Shown here: positions 25,199-36,703 of the stretch, one piece after another | Numbering within the stretch: the stretch's first letter is position 1 | How the letters are laid out: each line of letters starts with the position of its first letter | Program-made: the position numbers and the translations under genes | Assembly: GCA_018398805.1 (NCBI GenBank) | Contig: JAGFBZ010000290.1 | Span: 2,666,001-2,730,000, forward strand | DNA: 64,000 bases | From: Hirundichthys speculiger | Taxonomy: Eukaryota > Chordata > Actinopteri > Beloniformes > Exocoetidae | Direction: 5' to 3' | The notes under the pieces: generated by a model | Told to the model about the DNA's origin: nothing | What the model saw: the letters and a program-made list of their open reading frames with translations, nothing else | Databases searched by the model: none

Positions 25199-27003
25199 AT
25201 AAAATTCAAATGAAATATTTGGACTGAAATAACAAAAAAATATAATTCTTGCAAAATATCTATGGAAAATAAATAATAAAAAAAGTTTTCAAAATGAAAT
25301 TCACAGACTCTTGTCTTGTTTCACCTTGCTGTCAACTAAAAATGACAAGCTAACTCTTTTTGTTAGATACTTAAGTTAACAACAGGTACCCTTTAATTTC
25401 TTCTGTTTCACACAAAAACTTTTTTCCTTTCACAGAAAACCCTTAATTTGATACCTTTGCACTTATTTCAGTTATCCAAAAAAAAAAAAAAAAAAACAGT
25501 ATTTCAATGCATAATAAACTCAAACTCTCTATTATACCTGTGGGCCCACACTCATTTGAAATACACCCCAAGTTTAACCCGTCGCAGGCCTGTTAACGAC
25601 AATTGGGCGCGGTGAGGCCCAAAAACAACAATGGCCGCTTCACTCAACTGAGCTTAAAATAAAAAGCACGTGCACCTTGGTTTGGTCTGGTTAGTACTCA
25701 CAAAATCCAGGGAGTAAGGGGAATAGGGGAATGATGAAACTTTCGCGGGGAATGGTAAGGCAATGGCAGTCACAGTTCAGTCACACACACACACAGCAGG
25801 GGCCATCTGTTGGAAATCCGTCTCGACCTCTTTCCTTCTCCGACGTCCGCCTCCTTTAAGCATATTATCATAAAATGAACCACAATATCAAACGCTATCT
25901 CTATTCGACTTAGCATTAACTCGTTTTAGCTTTGTAAACATCTGAATGCTACAGCTACGATGCACAGGCACATTAGCACAGCCCGTCTCTTCACACTATA
26001 ACAGTTTAGATATAGCACAACATATCCACACACATATCATATTCACCTCTGGACAGGTTACACAGAAGTTTATATCCAGGACCCACGAGTAGTCGGCCTC
26101 CTCAATAAACTTAAATGCTCCCCACACAACGAGGCTTCTTCTCAGCTCTCTTGGTCGATAGCGTCGGTCTTTCTCCGGTCGCATGCACAGTACACACCAC
26201 ACTAACCTGCGCCACTAGTGCCCCCTTACACAGTACCACACTCTGATTGGCTTGTGAGCTTGACCTCAAACCAAAGGTAAAACAGAAAATGAAATGATTG
26301 ACACATGACAATTTCCGTGACACCGGTTTAGGTTGTACACATCAAAAACACTGCCTCTAACACTGCTTTTTCCTTACTTTTATCTCTCCAATCTCACTGT
26401 CATATTATGAACTTAAATGAACTTGAAGACCTTAACATTTATTTATCTTTTGCAAACTGTAAATAGTCCTATTCTTGTAAGCCACACATACTGATATTTA
26501 TATTTTTAAACAGCACATATTTTAACTGTTTTTTATGTAGTTATCATGAATTTTCTTGTTAATGTCATGAATTTTTTTAAAACCTTATTTTTAATGGGGA
26601 TTTTTAACGCTGCACTGTACCCTATATGGATTTTGTACAGGGCTACACTTGCATACGTTTTTATTCTCTTGAGGGCAGAGGATGTCTGGTCAGCAGTTGT
26701 GGTGGATGTGGGAATAGTCACGGCCAGACACATCAGTCTGTACAGCTGTGGAATGCTCTCATTCAGATGTCTGCTGTGTAGGAAAACAAGGAGATATTTG
26801 AAACATTTCCCTTCAAAGTCTGTCATGGCCTACATCACAGTCACTTCTGTTTTTAAACAGGTCAGATCATCAAATAGAGCTTTGTGGCTCTGTTGTCAAG
26901 CTGGAAAAGACTGGATGCAGGAATTTATTTCCAATATGTGGTCAAGGAGGGGCAGGAACATTAATTGTTCCTGATCTTTGAATCGGTTCTGTATCTGGCA
27001 GAT
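25199..27003. other. Mixed repeat-derived region, no gene
   Basis: The stretch 25540-26330 is richer in GC and CpG than its surroundings, with an AC run near 25783, and may come from a larger DNA element. A possible hAT left end, CAGTGGCGGTTC, lies upstream at 24451, but I found no matching right end or target duplication. The stretch 26647-26795 is partly repeated at 27430-27530 (both contain TCTGTACAGCTGTG and CTCATTCAGATGT). The 142-codon frame at 26546-26974 shows no domain. Confidence 0.4.
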
Positions 27004-27180
27004 AAGGGGCCCTATCTTGCACCTCCCAATACCCAATACCCAATACCCATTACCTGCAAATCTCAGATTTAGGAGCCTCTGCCAACCGAAATGCAATCTT
27101 CCACCTCCCAAAACCTGTTACCCATTTTGCCGTCTCCCTTAAGCACATTGTGGGCGCGGCAATGGGCGTGTCTCCTGCGC

Positions 27181-27317
27181 TTTCCACGAATTCGGTATCT
27201 TGCGGTACCTGTATCTCGCAGATTTTGGGTATTGGGTAATGGGTGGTCTGACCACCCATTACCCAATACCCAAAATCTGCGAGACACCAGTACCGCAAGA
27301 TACCGAGTTTGTGGAAA
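27181..27317. repeat. Near-perfect 68-bp inverted repeat
   Basis: Arms 27181-27248 and 27250-27317 are reverse complements at 63 of 68 positions, with a one-base spacer. The centre reads GGGTGGTCTGACCACCC. Inside each arm is the repeated motif ATTGGGTAATGGG or its inverse. This is a snap-back hairpin of 137 bases lying within the larger transposon, near its left end. It explains the overlapping open frames of similar length on both strands here. Confidence 0.92.
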
Positions 27318-27610
27318 GCCAACTGGCATGTCGGCGCGTAAAAGAGCGCGTCCAAATCCTGTCATTGCGCGTCCACCCAGTCACATGTGGACTGCACAAC
27401 CGGCTCTACCTCTCGATTATGCATCACTGTATTACTTTCATACGTTATTATTCTCTTAAGGGCAGATGCTTTCTGTACAGCTGTGACATGATCTCATTCA
27501 GATGTTTGCTGTGGAGGAAACGAGGAGATCACAGAACTCTGTTGTGAAAAAAGCACCGCTTCCAGCGGCTATGCGTCTTGGCGCAGCTGTGCGTCTTTGC
27601 GCAGGGGATA

Positions 27611-28382
27611 TGTTCAAGATAACTCAAAAAGTTATGGACGGATTTTGATGACATTTTCAGGAGTTGTCAGAAATGTGAAAAGGAAGAACTGATTTTATTT
27701 TAGGTGTGATCCGGAAGAAATCCTGGATTCTGGATCACTTTCAAATTTTCGATAACATTGCGCTGTTTAGTTGTTTCTTGAACCCTAAAGCAACCACAAT
27801 GGAGACAGGAAGGGAGTTCTGGAATTTTAAGAGTTTAATTCTCTCAGATGTAAAAAAGGAGGATTCGAGGGTTGGCAGCCAAACCAACAATCCAGGGGAC
27901 GACGAAGGCAAGGAGGTGGCACTGCGAATGGCTGGATCAGGCGTTTCTATGGGAAGATCTGGAGACGAGTCTGGTTGAATGATGGCTGAATAGGTACAGG
28001 TGTGCAGTGCCACACCTGGGCTGATCGTCGGATGGGAAGGTGAAACAGAGGTGGATCTGAGTGTCTATGTAGAGGATTGAAGGTGGCGCAGTGGGTTGTG
28101 CGCAGGAGCCCCAGAGGTGGAAGGTTGCGGTTCACAACCAGGCTTGAGACCATAATATGCGCTCAATGGGGCTGGAAATTTTGTTTCTCAACATCTCTGT
28201 TAATTATTGCCCACAGCTCATTAAATTTCACTCAGGTATTGACACTGAAAACCTCTATAAAATTTCAGAGGCTGATCCGGATCTGATCCAGAAGGCGAGT
28301 TTTATCGCAATCTGTAAATCGCTGTATGGGAGAACTGTTGTGCTTGGCGGAGGTCTGCGCTCTCTGAGTGCTTTTCTAGTTA
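27611..28382 (+). repeat. Unclassified interspersed repeat, copy 2, interrupted
   Basis: This is the second copy of the repeat at 24007-24437, in the same orientation. It lacks the first ~65 bases with the TCTG run. The copy is split: its left part runs to 27764 and its right part resumes at 28158, with a 393-bp foreign segment between. It lies wholly inside the transposon at 27007-28852. Confidence 0.75.
27765..28157. mobile_element. 393-bp insertion splitting the unclassified repeat
   Basis: Comparison with the unbroken copy at 24.0 kb shows that this segment is foreign. TGCGCT occurs on both sides (27759-27764 and 28158-28163), which fits a 5- or 6-bp target duplication. Near its right end, GTGGCGCAGTGG (28083) and GGTTCACAACC (28130) resemble the A and B boxes of a tRNA-derived head, but there is no SINE body after them. 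The termini are neither TG...CA nor inverted, so the class is unknown. Confidence 0.5.
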
Positions 28383-28855
28383 AGAAATTCTTTCCTGGAA
28401 GCTCACTGGCTCTATTTTTTTTCTGAGCAGTTTGTTGGAACTTCTTGGAGTACAAAAGAAATTATTTAATCATTTGCTCCACATTAGTTAGAGCTAGTTA
28501 TGTATATATCAGTGCAGAGGAGGAGGAAAAAAAGAGGAGGAAGCTCTACAGCAGAGTCCCAGACGAGCTGCTCATGAGAGCTGCTCTGATCTGGGTGAAA
28601 AGACGCTCCATAGCAGTTTGCAGGTACCACAACCTGCTCTTAAAGGCAATGGCTGCTGACGCACTGATTGGTTAAACAGGTGGAACGCCCTAACCACTCC
28701 CATGCATAATGTGTGCATAATATAGTGGTTTTTGCAGGTAAGATCGTGGGTTTTGGGAGGTGGAAGATTGCGTTCTTTGTGGGGGAACGCCCCTCCCAAT
28801 ACCTAATATCCCTTAATAGCAGGTTTTGGAGGTTGGGCGCAAGATAGGGCCCAAG

Positions 28856-29172
28856 GTTGTCTAGAACACTGTTGTGGAGTTTCTTGTACTGTGTGCGTAT
28901 CCCCCCCTTGCGCTGGCCCTCTCATTGCACTTTGAGCACCCAAGATGCGCTCAGTGGTAGAAAGTGTCATCATACCTGTTCCTCTCTCGCCCAATGGTGT
29001 CACAAAACTCTTCCACCGCTGCCAGGCAGAACTGTTCCAATGATTCGTTTTGCAGTATATTAAAAAGCACATCAGCTGCGCCACGTTACTGACATCTGGC
29101 CTCTCGTAACCATAACAGCGACATATAGTGTTATATACTATATAGTTGATAAGGTACACATACACACGCATT
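28856..29172. other. Short non-coding spacer
   Basis: No gene or transposon is recognised between the transposon end and the compound microsatellite. The 122-codon minus-strand frame here has no recognisable domain. Confidence 0.5.
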
Positions 29173-29294
<122 letters not shown>

Positions 29295-29734
29295 GTGCAG
29301 AGCTGTCTCAGACTCCCAGCACCCCCTGCTGAGAATATGTTCCCGCGGCTAACCTTGTTACTGCAGCAGACTGTAGTTAGCAGTCTGACATAACCCATTT
29401 AATGTGTGCTCTCTATAACCCCACTTTTGTTGCTGGCAACTACATTTAATTGTAACAGTGGTGACCAAAAAACAAAAACAAAAAAAACTCATCTTTATGC
29501 AGGACACAAACTTTGGTCTCTTTTTCCAATGTTCTCCATGAAATGGAGACATATACAACTTTCTTTAAAAACTGACACAACTTCCTTTGGTCCTTCTGAA
29601 GTGATGGTAATATGTTTTTGTCAAAATATCACCAAGGTACAGAACATAAGTGCTTGATTAAACAATGAATGGGTGGGAAATGTAACAATGGCAAACATAA
29701 TAGAAGATGATAAAGTGTTAAGGCATCCAAAACA

Positions 29735-29800
29735 TCACTCCAGATGTAAAGTATGGTGGAGGGAGCATCGTGATTTGGCAAAGATGGATACCAAAAAGTG
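29735..29800 (+). pseudogene. Tc1/mariner transposase fragment
   Basis: The codons from 29741 read PDVKYGGGSIVIW, matching the VKHGGGSVMVWG block that lies between the first and second catalytic aspartates of Tc1 transposases. The tryptophan is followed by QR rather than GC. No other conserved block is visible on either side and no terminal repeats were found, so this is a small fossil of a Tc1 family different from the one at 54 kb. Confidence 0.55.
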
Positions 29801-32800
29801 CCAATAATAACAAAACTGTATTTAGTCTCGTTTAAATATGAGTTTACCTAAATGGAATTAATACCAACAGTACTGTGAAACTTCTGTCCACACCAACTCT
29901 CTTCTTCCTGCATTCACCATTTGTTTCTTTGAAGATTTCATTTAGATTTCATACGATTCTTTAAGATAGCTGAATTATGTCCAATCCATGTTAACAATTG
30001 CTTGGGAGAGCAAAAGGCCTCGCATATGTTGTGTACCCAGACAATCAAAGAGGTGAAGCACTAAAGAAATACAATGGATTAGCTTAAGGGTTAGTTCGTT
30101 AAAGTATGAAGCTAATAGCATCATGTTTCACGAACTATAACTCTGTTATCCAACTTCATGCGCAGCCTCTTTCTGAAATCTACTGCAGAGTGAACATTTT
30201 TACTAGGATATATCTGTATAAATTCCAGAGGGTGAAAAAACAGAAGGTTTTGCACAATCTTTAAGGTATTACAGGGATTTCCACAGACATGTATGGATTT
30301 TGGGTCGACTTGCACACAGAAACACATGTTACACAAGTAGAGATGAGGCATCAGACAGAGAACTTTGCAGGGTGAAAAAGAGGTTCACTGAATGTTCAAA
30401 TTCCAAGTCTTTCACTTGGATAGAAGAGGATGAGTTGAAAGTACTGAGGAGAATCCATTTTAATAAAGGAAGTAAGTTCCTCTCTGTGTATGTGAGCATG
30501 CTCTATTAACATTGACAGTTTGTGACCTTGTGGTTGAACCCGACTAGACAGGGTGCATAAGGTTTTTAGAGATAAATAAATTACAGACTAATAGTCCTCC
30601 TGCATGGGGATGACAAGCCTTAGTTTGTCTCAGTCCACCAGCTCTGTGTGTTTGTGTCTGTATATGTGAGAACTGATAAAGGAGGACATGTGCTGACGCA
30701 AGTTGCAGTTAAACTTAACTAACTGGAAAGATCGACAGGAGGAGAAATAAGAGTGGGACTTTAGGGGGAGACTGAGTGACAGGAAGATGGTGCCAGATTA
30801 GAGTGAACACAAGGCTAGTATGCTGCAAGCAGCTGAAGAAAGGGAGAGAGACTGACAACATTATGACAGAAATATGTAAATGACAGAGAATGGAGCATTG
30901 AGAGTAGATGTTTGGGATGGCAGCGGTGGAAATATCTATCTAATGATGTGCATTTTTACACAGAGAAGGATGTGACGTTGACAGGAGGAAAACATGAAAT
31001 GTATAATAATCAACTCATTCACAAAAAAGTTCCTATTCTGTCTTTTTTCCCCTTTTTATCCTGCATATCATTTGTCAGTCTTACTCTCTTTGTGATGCCC
31101 TATTATTAATTTTCTCACTTCCTTCTGCTGAAACTCAGATAAGTCTTTTTAGTGGCTGTAATATGTATCTGGATTTAATTTTAAGCTATCCTTTTTTATG
31201 TATTGGCGATAGTGGAAGAGGTCACAGCCCCCATTAACCGCGAAGTGTGAGGGTTTACTGTAAGTACTTTTATATGTTGCATTATATTGTAGGCAAGCAG
31301 GTAGAGGCAGAGCTGCCATCAGTTGACGGTGGCAAAGCTAATGAGCTCAATAGCCTAGAAAGCACCAAAAACCAGTGTGGGTATATAAAAAAAGACTATA
31401 TCCAAGACAGTTACAGGCCAAAAAAAAGGACTGGATGCAGCAATAAGTGAAGCTAGAGTTAATATTGGTGCAGCATTTCTTCAAATTCAAAAAAACACAT
31501 TGCACTGATTTTGTGTAAAAGCATGGGTGTGTCATTTGTTGCACACAAGTACAGCCCAGACAGATGTGTGGGCGGGATGACTTGGTCTCTCCTTGTACCC
31601 ACAAATAGGCACCATATTGACAGTCTAATTCAGCACCAGTAGCTATAGTGATTTATGATTCATTTTGTTACAAACAATTAAATTGTTCTATAATCTGCAT
31701 TCCACAGAGTGTGACATTACTTGTTTCCTTACAAACTTGAACAGAAAAAGAAAATGCCTCCATCTTTTTTTTTTTTAAACAATGAAAACACTTCAGCTCA
31801 GTGAAGTATTTTTGTACCACCTGGATAAAACATGAGGTCATCTAGAGCTCAGAGAGAAGTTAACTCATACACACACTCTCACATTTTCACAGAAGAAAGA
31901 GAACAAATAGACAGAGTGAGTCTTGTGAGGGGACCATGAACAGATTGTGCTCATTTCTTTTTCTTCTTTTTCCTTTATTCCTTCCACCACAGCTGGGGAA
32001 ACAAATGTTAGTGTTAATTGCTGATGCTCTGTTTACTAAGCCTGGATTCACTAAGAAGCATAGACATTTTTCAGTTCTGGATGTGTGTAAGAGGCAGAAA
32101 TTAGATTATTATTTTTGTTAAGTTGTGTGCCAACAGATGCCTATGAAGTAAGTTCTCACTCAGTGAGACAACATTCATAGCGACAACAGACTTGCCTTTT
32201 TACTCACTTCTCTATGTCATTATTTCTCTTTTTTCTCTCTTTTCTTCACTTCACTACAACTGCATTATAAATATTAAGACTGCCAAAAAAAAAAAAAAAT
32301 CACTATGACATGCTGCTCATCTCTATTTGTTGGACACAAAGGATCAAATGAGAAGCCATGGATATTTGTGGGTAGGAGGCAACAAATATCTCTGACCCAG
32401 AAAACCACTCTATCAGCTACTGCCTTGACGAGCCATTAGCATGCTGAGATGGGCGCAAAGCACACTAAGGCAAGTAACCAGCCAAGTTAATGAGACTGAG
32501 GTCAAGGAAGCCATCATTTGAATCTCCATGGTCCGACGATCAACTAGCAGTTACTTTTAGATTTACTTTAACTCAAATATTTTTTTTCTTGTCAGTTTCA
32601 TTTCATGTGATAATATACATCCCTATGGCATCTTAAAATATGACAAAATCATTAAAAAAACTGATAAAATTATCAGTGTATCAAAGAATTTAAAGGAATT
32701 TCCCTGCTTAGCGGGCAAGCGCGCACCTGATCCTCCAATGTCGCTCCATCCAAAACTCATCAACAGACGGCTTAATAAACCACATGGCCGAGGGATCACC

Positions 32801-34855
32801 ATGGGAAACCTTTGTCAAGCACTACAACACAGTCGCCTATCAACATCTCTGGGCTCAGAGCTATCTGGGAGGGATCATCACACACTGGAAAAACACACTG
32901 TGGTCATATTAATCCAGATCTATTTTGGAAGAGGTGGCACTCTGGGCTCTGGGCATCACTCACATGCACATGAAGGTGCACAGTGGAGGAAGTGGAGATG
33001 AACTAACATGTAAAGACAGAAAGAAAGTGAGCAATGGGAAGGTGAAAAAAAAAATCAGTTCTTGTTCTTCACTCATTCAATAAGAGTTGGAGAAAGGACC
33101 AATGCTTTGCTGTTCCAACAATTCCACTTCCTTTTCTCCCTCTCACTCTCTCATTCACTCACCCACTCACTCATTTACTCACACATGCATGCATACTTCT
33201 GACTGCTTGGACCTCAGTCATAGTCCCTCTGCTGTCCTCTGAGGCAGTAGCCAAAACCGCCTGAGGAAAGCCGCCTTTGCACAACACATCTCTGACAGAT
33301 TGTTAATCAGCCTGTGCTGCATGATATTCTGGAGTGAGTTACATCTTGGTCCCTAAGCAAGTAATCACCTAACATTGTTATGCTGATGTTGCACAGGGTC
33401 AGATGGAAAGAGCTGTTTGCCTCAGTTAAAGAGAGGGAGAGAAATAGAGGCTGTGCTTGATTGGAGGAAGATGAGGAAAGGTAAAGAAAGGAGAGAAAAG
33501 CAAAGGAAAGCAAAAGAGAAGACAGAAAATCAAAAACCACTGAAAAAAATGTGTCTAAGCCAGCAGAACACTGCATTTGTGTAACTGGTCATTAGTGTGG
33601 AGAGGCTTGCAAATAACATGCTGAAGCTAGCAGCATATATTATAGGACTGAAGACAAGTCAGTTACTGTGTGCAACCCTGTGGTCAGATAGCTGGTCCTA
33701 AACTTAGAGTGGATCCATGCTCTGATCCTGGAAGATGCATTACAATGATCTGAATCTATCAGATTTTTTCCCCCTTTTTCCATTAGCAGCAGCCAAAAAT
33801 TAAACATTTTATATTCCTCGAATTTTATCGGGATAATGATTAGGTTTGTAATTGCACCAATTTTGGTGCAACTACAGTATGAGTGATCTGCTTGGATGTG
33901 ACTGCCTTAATTAATATTACCACAATAAATTTCAATCACTAATTGCATGCAATGTCACAAACACATGCATCATAATTTTCCAGGAAAAAAGAGGAATATA
34001 TGCCATAGTTTTAACAAAAACTCAAAAAGATAATATGTGAAGACAAAGTAGTGATTATTTTATGGTGATGTAACTGTAAATGTGCTTTTTATTTTAATAA
34101 AGATCATATCCGTCACAATAAGTGACATTTGTGACAATAAACCATTATGGTTGTATGATGACAGTTGGTATTATATACACAAAAGCCAATAAAACTAATA
34201 TTCTTTTTGGTACATGAATCCATCAAAATGCACTGGCCCATATACACTGAATAGTGTTTTTTCTTAGATGTATAGAAAATGATTTTGGGCTTGATAAGAC
34301 AGAAGTCATGCCTTAATATTATGGTTTCATAGGCTCCAGGCAAAGAGGGTACAAGTGCTGTATTTGGACGGCTTTTAAGCAACATTGGAAAGCACAAACA
34401 GGAGCATGCCAACAGAATCATCTTGAAACAGCTCAAATTTTCCTGCCAGCTGAGGTGAAACAGGATAAAGCTAATGGCCATGGTGTGTTTCTGTCCACCA
34501 ACTCATTGCTGTTACCAGCTGGAGACTGAGTTAGCAGAGACCTGCCAGGATAAACAGTGGCAAACTCCCAGTTAGTTTGTGAGGGCTGTTGCGGCTTAAA
34601 TGCTTCAGTTAGCTCAGTCCCAGTTTCCAGATCTCACCACCACAGCTGTTACGTCAGTGAGTCAAACAGCATCAGAAAAGCTTGAACAATATTAATATAT
34701 TCAGGTACATACACATATATAACATGGTGGAACCTTTTTTTTTTTTTGCAATAAACCCCAGATTAGAAAGAAGAAAGGGCACTATGGAAAAACCAGTGAT
34801 TTTTACATTTAATTTGACTTTAATTTCTTTGCAGACAGTATGACAGTATTTTTTT
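29801..34855. other. Non-coding DNA with one weak exon candidate
   Basis: Nothing is confidently annotated here apart from the candidate exon listed separately. At 31200-31261 the minus strand reads ACAGTAAACCCTCACACTTC and then CGGTTAA next to a TA, which resembles one end of a Tigger-type mariner element; no partner end was found. A CACT-rich imperfect minisatellite lies at 33130-33186, and a purine-rich tract at 33470-33540. Confidence 0.4.
32712..32912 (+). CDS. Candidate terminal exon, unknown protein
   Basis: A 66-codon open frame starts directly after a pyrimidine-rich TTTCCCTGCTTAG acceptor-like site (AG ends at 32711) and stops at TAA (32910-32912). It has no early start codon, so it can only be an exon. 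About 60% of third codon positions are G or C, while the flanks are strongly AT-rich; that contrast is what made me keep it. The peptide has no low-complexity run. Residues around 31-60 are rich in W, Y and H, with blocks such as WETFVKHYNTVAYQHLWAQ. I do not recognise the family. A donor could also lie near CTGTG|GTCATA, which would make it an internal exon. A different frame is open across part of the same DNA, so chance or a transposon-derived frame remains possible. Confidence 0.25.
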   Translation, partial: RASAHLILQCRSIQNSSTDGLINHMAEGSPWETFVKHYNTVAYQHLWAQSYLGGIITHWKNTLWSY

Positions 34856-34859
34856 GTAT

Positions 34860-36340
34860 AATTATATTTTTTGCATTTCAGGCATGCAACACATTTTAAA
34901 AAGGTTGCTGGAATTTAGTTCTATCAAGGTGAAAGAAACAAAAAAAATGGAGATGCTATTTCAAGCAGTTGTTGTTCAGCATATAGAACAGCACCCAAAA
35001 AAGGATGAGCAATTTGTCAAAATATGTGTGCAAAAAAACAAAACAAAAAAAAACAAAACATTGCCATGTTTAAAATCGATGTCCATCAAAGAAGGATTGG
35101 AAGGGATTCACATTGTTAGTGTCATAAAGCAATTCAAGGATCCATCAAGTGGCACCATATGAAGAACCATCATTCATCAATAGCTGATATAGCCACTTGG
35201 GCAAAGAAATACCTTCAGAAATCTTTGTTAGGGGTGGTTAGCACTGTTGCCTCACAGCAAGAAAGTTACTGGTTTGAACCTCAGCAGGGGCCTTTCTGTG
35301 TGCAGTTTGCATGTTCTCCCCGTGCTTGCGTGGATTTTCCTCCGACAGTCCAAAGACATGCATGTTAGGTTAACTGGTGGTTGTAAATTGTAAAGGAGTA
35401 ATTGTGAAGTGTGTGTGGTTGTTTGTCTACATGTGGCCCTGTGATGGACTGGCGACTTGTCCAAGGGTGTACCCCTGCCTTTCACCTGAAGAGAGCGGGG
35501 ATAGGCTCCAGCAGATAGATGATGGATGGATGGATGAATCTTTGTCAGGCACTACGCTACGGAGCTGCAGTCACAAATGAAACCTATACCTCATAAAGAA
35601 GCCTTATGCTAGCTGTATGCAGAGGTGGCATCAACACATCTGTGCCATGGTGAACCCTTAAACCATGGAAACATTGTGATCAGATGAATCTGTATTCCAG
35701 ATGTTTTTTTTTCAGATGTATTTGGATCAAAAACTAGTTCTGCTTAAGAAGTGGTTCCAAATTTCATGAAGATTCAGAACTGTGTGGTTATAAACTATGT
35801 CAGTTCCATTACTAATGCTGGCAGGTGCTTAAAGATACAACATTTATTTTGTCATGCAGCAATGCAGTGACAGACTTAAAGTTGTGTAGCTGCATTGTAG
35901 TTGTAGAACTGAAGTGAAGGTTTTACTGTAACCTGGCAGAGATGAAGCTTTAATAACCTGTTAAAGGTGTTCTTTTTACAATTGGAGAAAACTGAACCTA
36001 ATAATTAAAAAAAAAATCATAGCGATAAGCAGAATCAAAAACTGGCATCTGTGTTTATAAAATTTGTATTAATTTCCATCGGCTAGTTATCAACTACAAG
36101 TCCAAAAGCCATGCTCTGTGATGGTATGGGGCTGTATCAGTCTGCCTTGGCAATGCTCATTCTGTATATCAAGGCGATATTACTGTAGAAAAGTACCCTC
36201 ATGCTTTGGAGCAACATAGTTTACCTTCTACATCTTTTCTAGGGACGTCCATGCATTTTTCAAGAAAATGCAAAACCACATTTTGCAACAAATTACAAAG
36301 GCATACCTGAGTAATAAGAGGGTATGGTACTAGACAAACT
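34860..36340 (+). pseudogene. Tc1/mariner transposase fossil split by a SINE
   Basis: Scattered blocks in one direction fit a Tc1/mariner transposase. Around 35140-35228 the frame reads PSSGTI then KNHHSSIADIA, like the linker after the paired-type DNA-binding region. Near 35672 comes SDESVFQ, the block with the first catalytic aspartate. Near 36117 comes SVMVWGCIS, diagnostic for the family. Near 36245 a shifted frame reads GRPCIFQENAKPH, the second catalytic block. In that last block the usual aspartate is replaced or lost. Stops and frameshifts separate the blocks, and the V-SINE at 35229-35536 cuts the frame. The spacing 35800-36060 is too long for the family, so another insertion is likely. 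Element ends were not found. It is clearly older than the SINE within it. Confidence 0.65.
35229..35536 (+). mobile_element. V-SINE, 5'-truncated, inside Tc1 fossil
   Basis: This copy begins within the tRNA-derived head (GGTTAGCACTGTTGCC) and so lacks the first ~25 bases with most of the A box. The B box is degenerate (GGTTTGAACCT). The central domain with GTGTGCAGTTTGCATGTTCT, the GATAGGCTCCAGCAGA block and the GGAT tail are all present. AATCTTTGT flanks it at 35220-35228 and 35537-35545. A short deletion removes the CGGGTACTCCGG stretch found in the 18.8-kb copy. 5' truncation is typical of LINE-driven insertion. Confidence 0.9.
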
Positions 36341-36703
36341 GCATGTCTTGGGTTTGTCCTAACTCCTTCTGATCTGTGGCTGTATTTATCTGCTCTTTAT
36401 TCCCCTCTCAATCAATTGTAGCGACATCTGACATCGAGCTGAGAAGTAATTCATTTGTACTTCCACAGTCTTTCGGGGAAGAGAAGCAGGATATGACTCA
36501 TTTAATATCCCAGATAAATTACGTTCCAGGTTATTGTACACCGTGATAGCACTGATATTTTATTTGATATTTGACCCTGTGCTTTTGATTTGATTTTACG
36601 GGAGATTTGCATTTATTTTCTTTTGTGAACTACCAGTATTGTTATGGATGGACATCACTTTAAAACACCAAATATTAAAGTTGTATCCAGAATTGCACCA
36701 CCC

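Larger units (their letters stand above)
27007..28852. mobile_element. DNA transposon, GGGCCCTATCTTGC ends, 3-bp duplication
   Basis: The left end starts GGGCCCTATCTTGCACCTCC; the right end is its inverted counterpart, GGTTGGGCGCAAGATAGGGCCC in shortened form. A 3-bp AAG duplication flanks the element (27004-27006 and 28853-28855). Inverted similarity extends inward in patches for over 100 bp, for example CAATCTTCCACCTCCCAAAA near 27095 and its inverse near 28765. A 3-bp duplication suits PIF/Harbinger, but AAG is not the usual TWA, so the superfamily is open. The interior holds a 68-bp foldback, a second copy of the unclassified repeat and a further insertion. No intact transposase frame was found; a basic 76-codon frame at 28445-28675 is unassigned. 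Confidence 0.7.

Noticed and set aside
28078..28140. tRNA gene or SINE head (A-box- and B-box-like motifs)
   Set aside because: No cloverleaf fold can be drawn, and no SINE body or tail follows. The motifs are only approximate.
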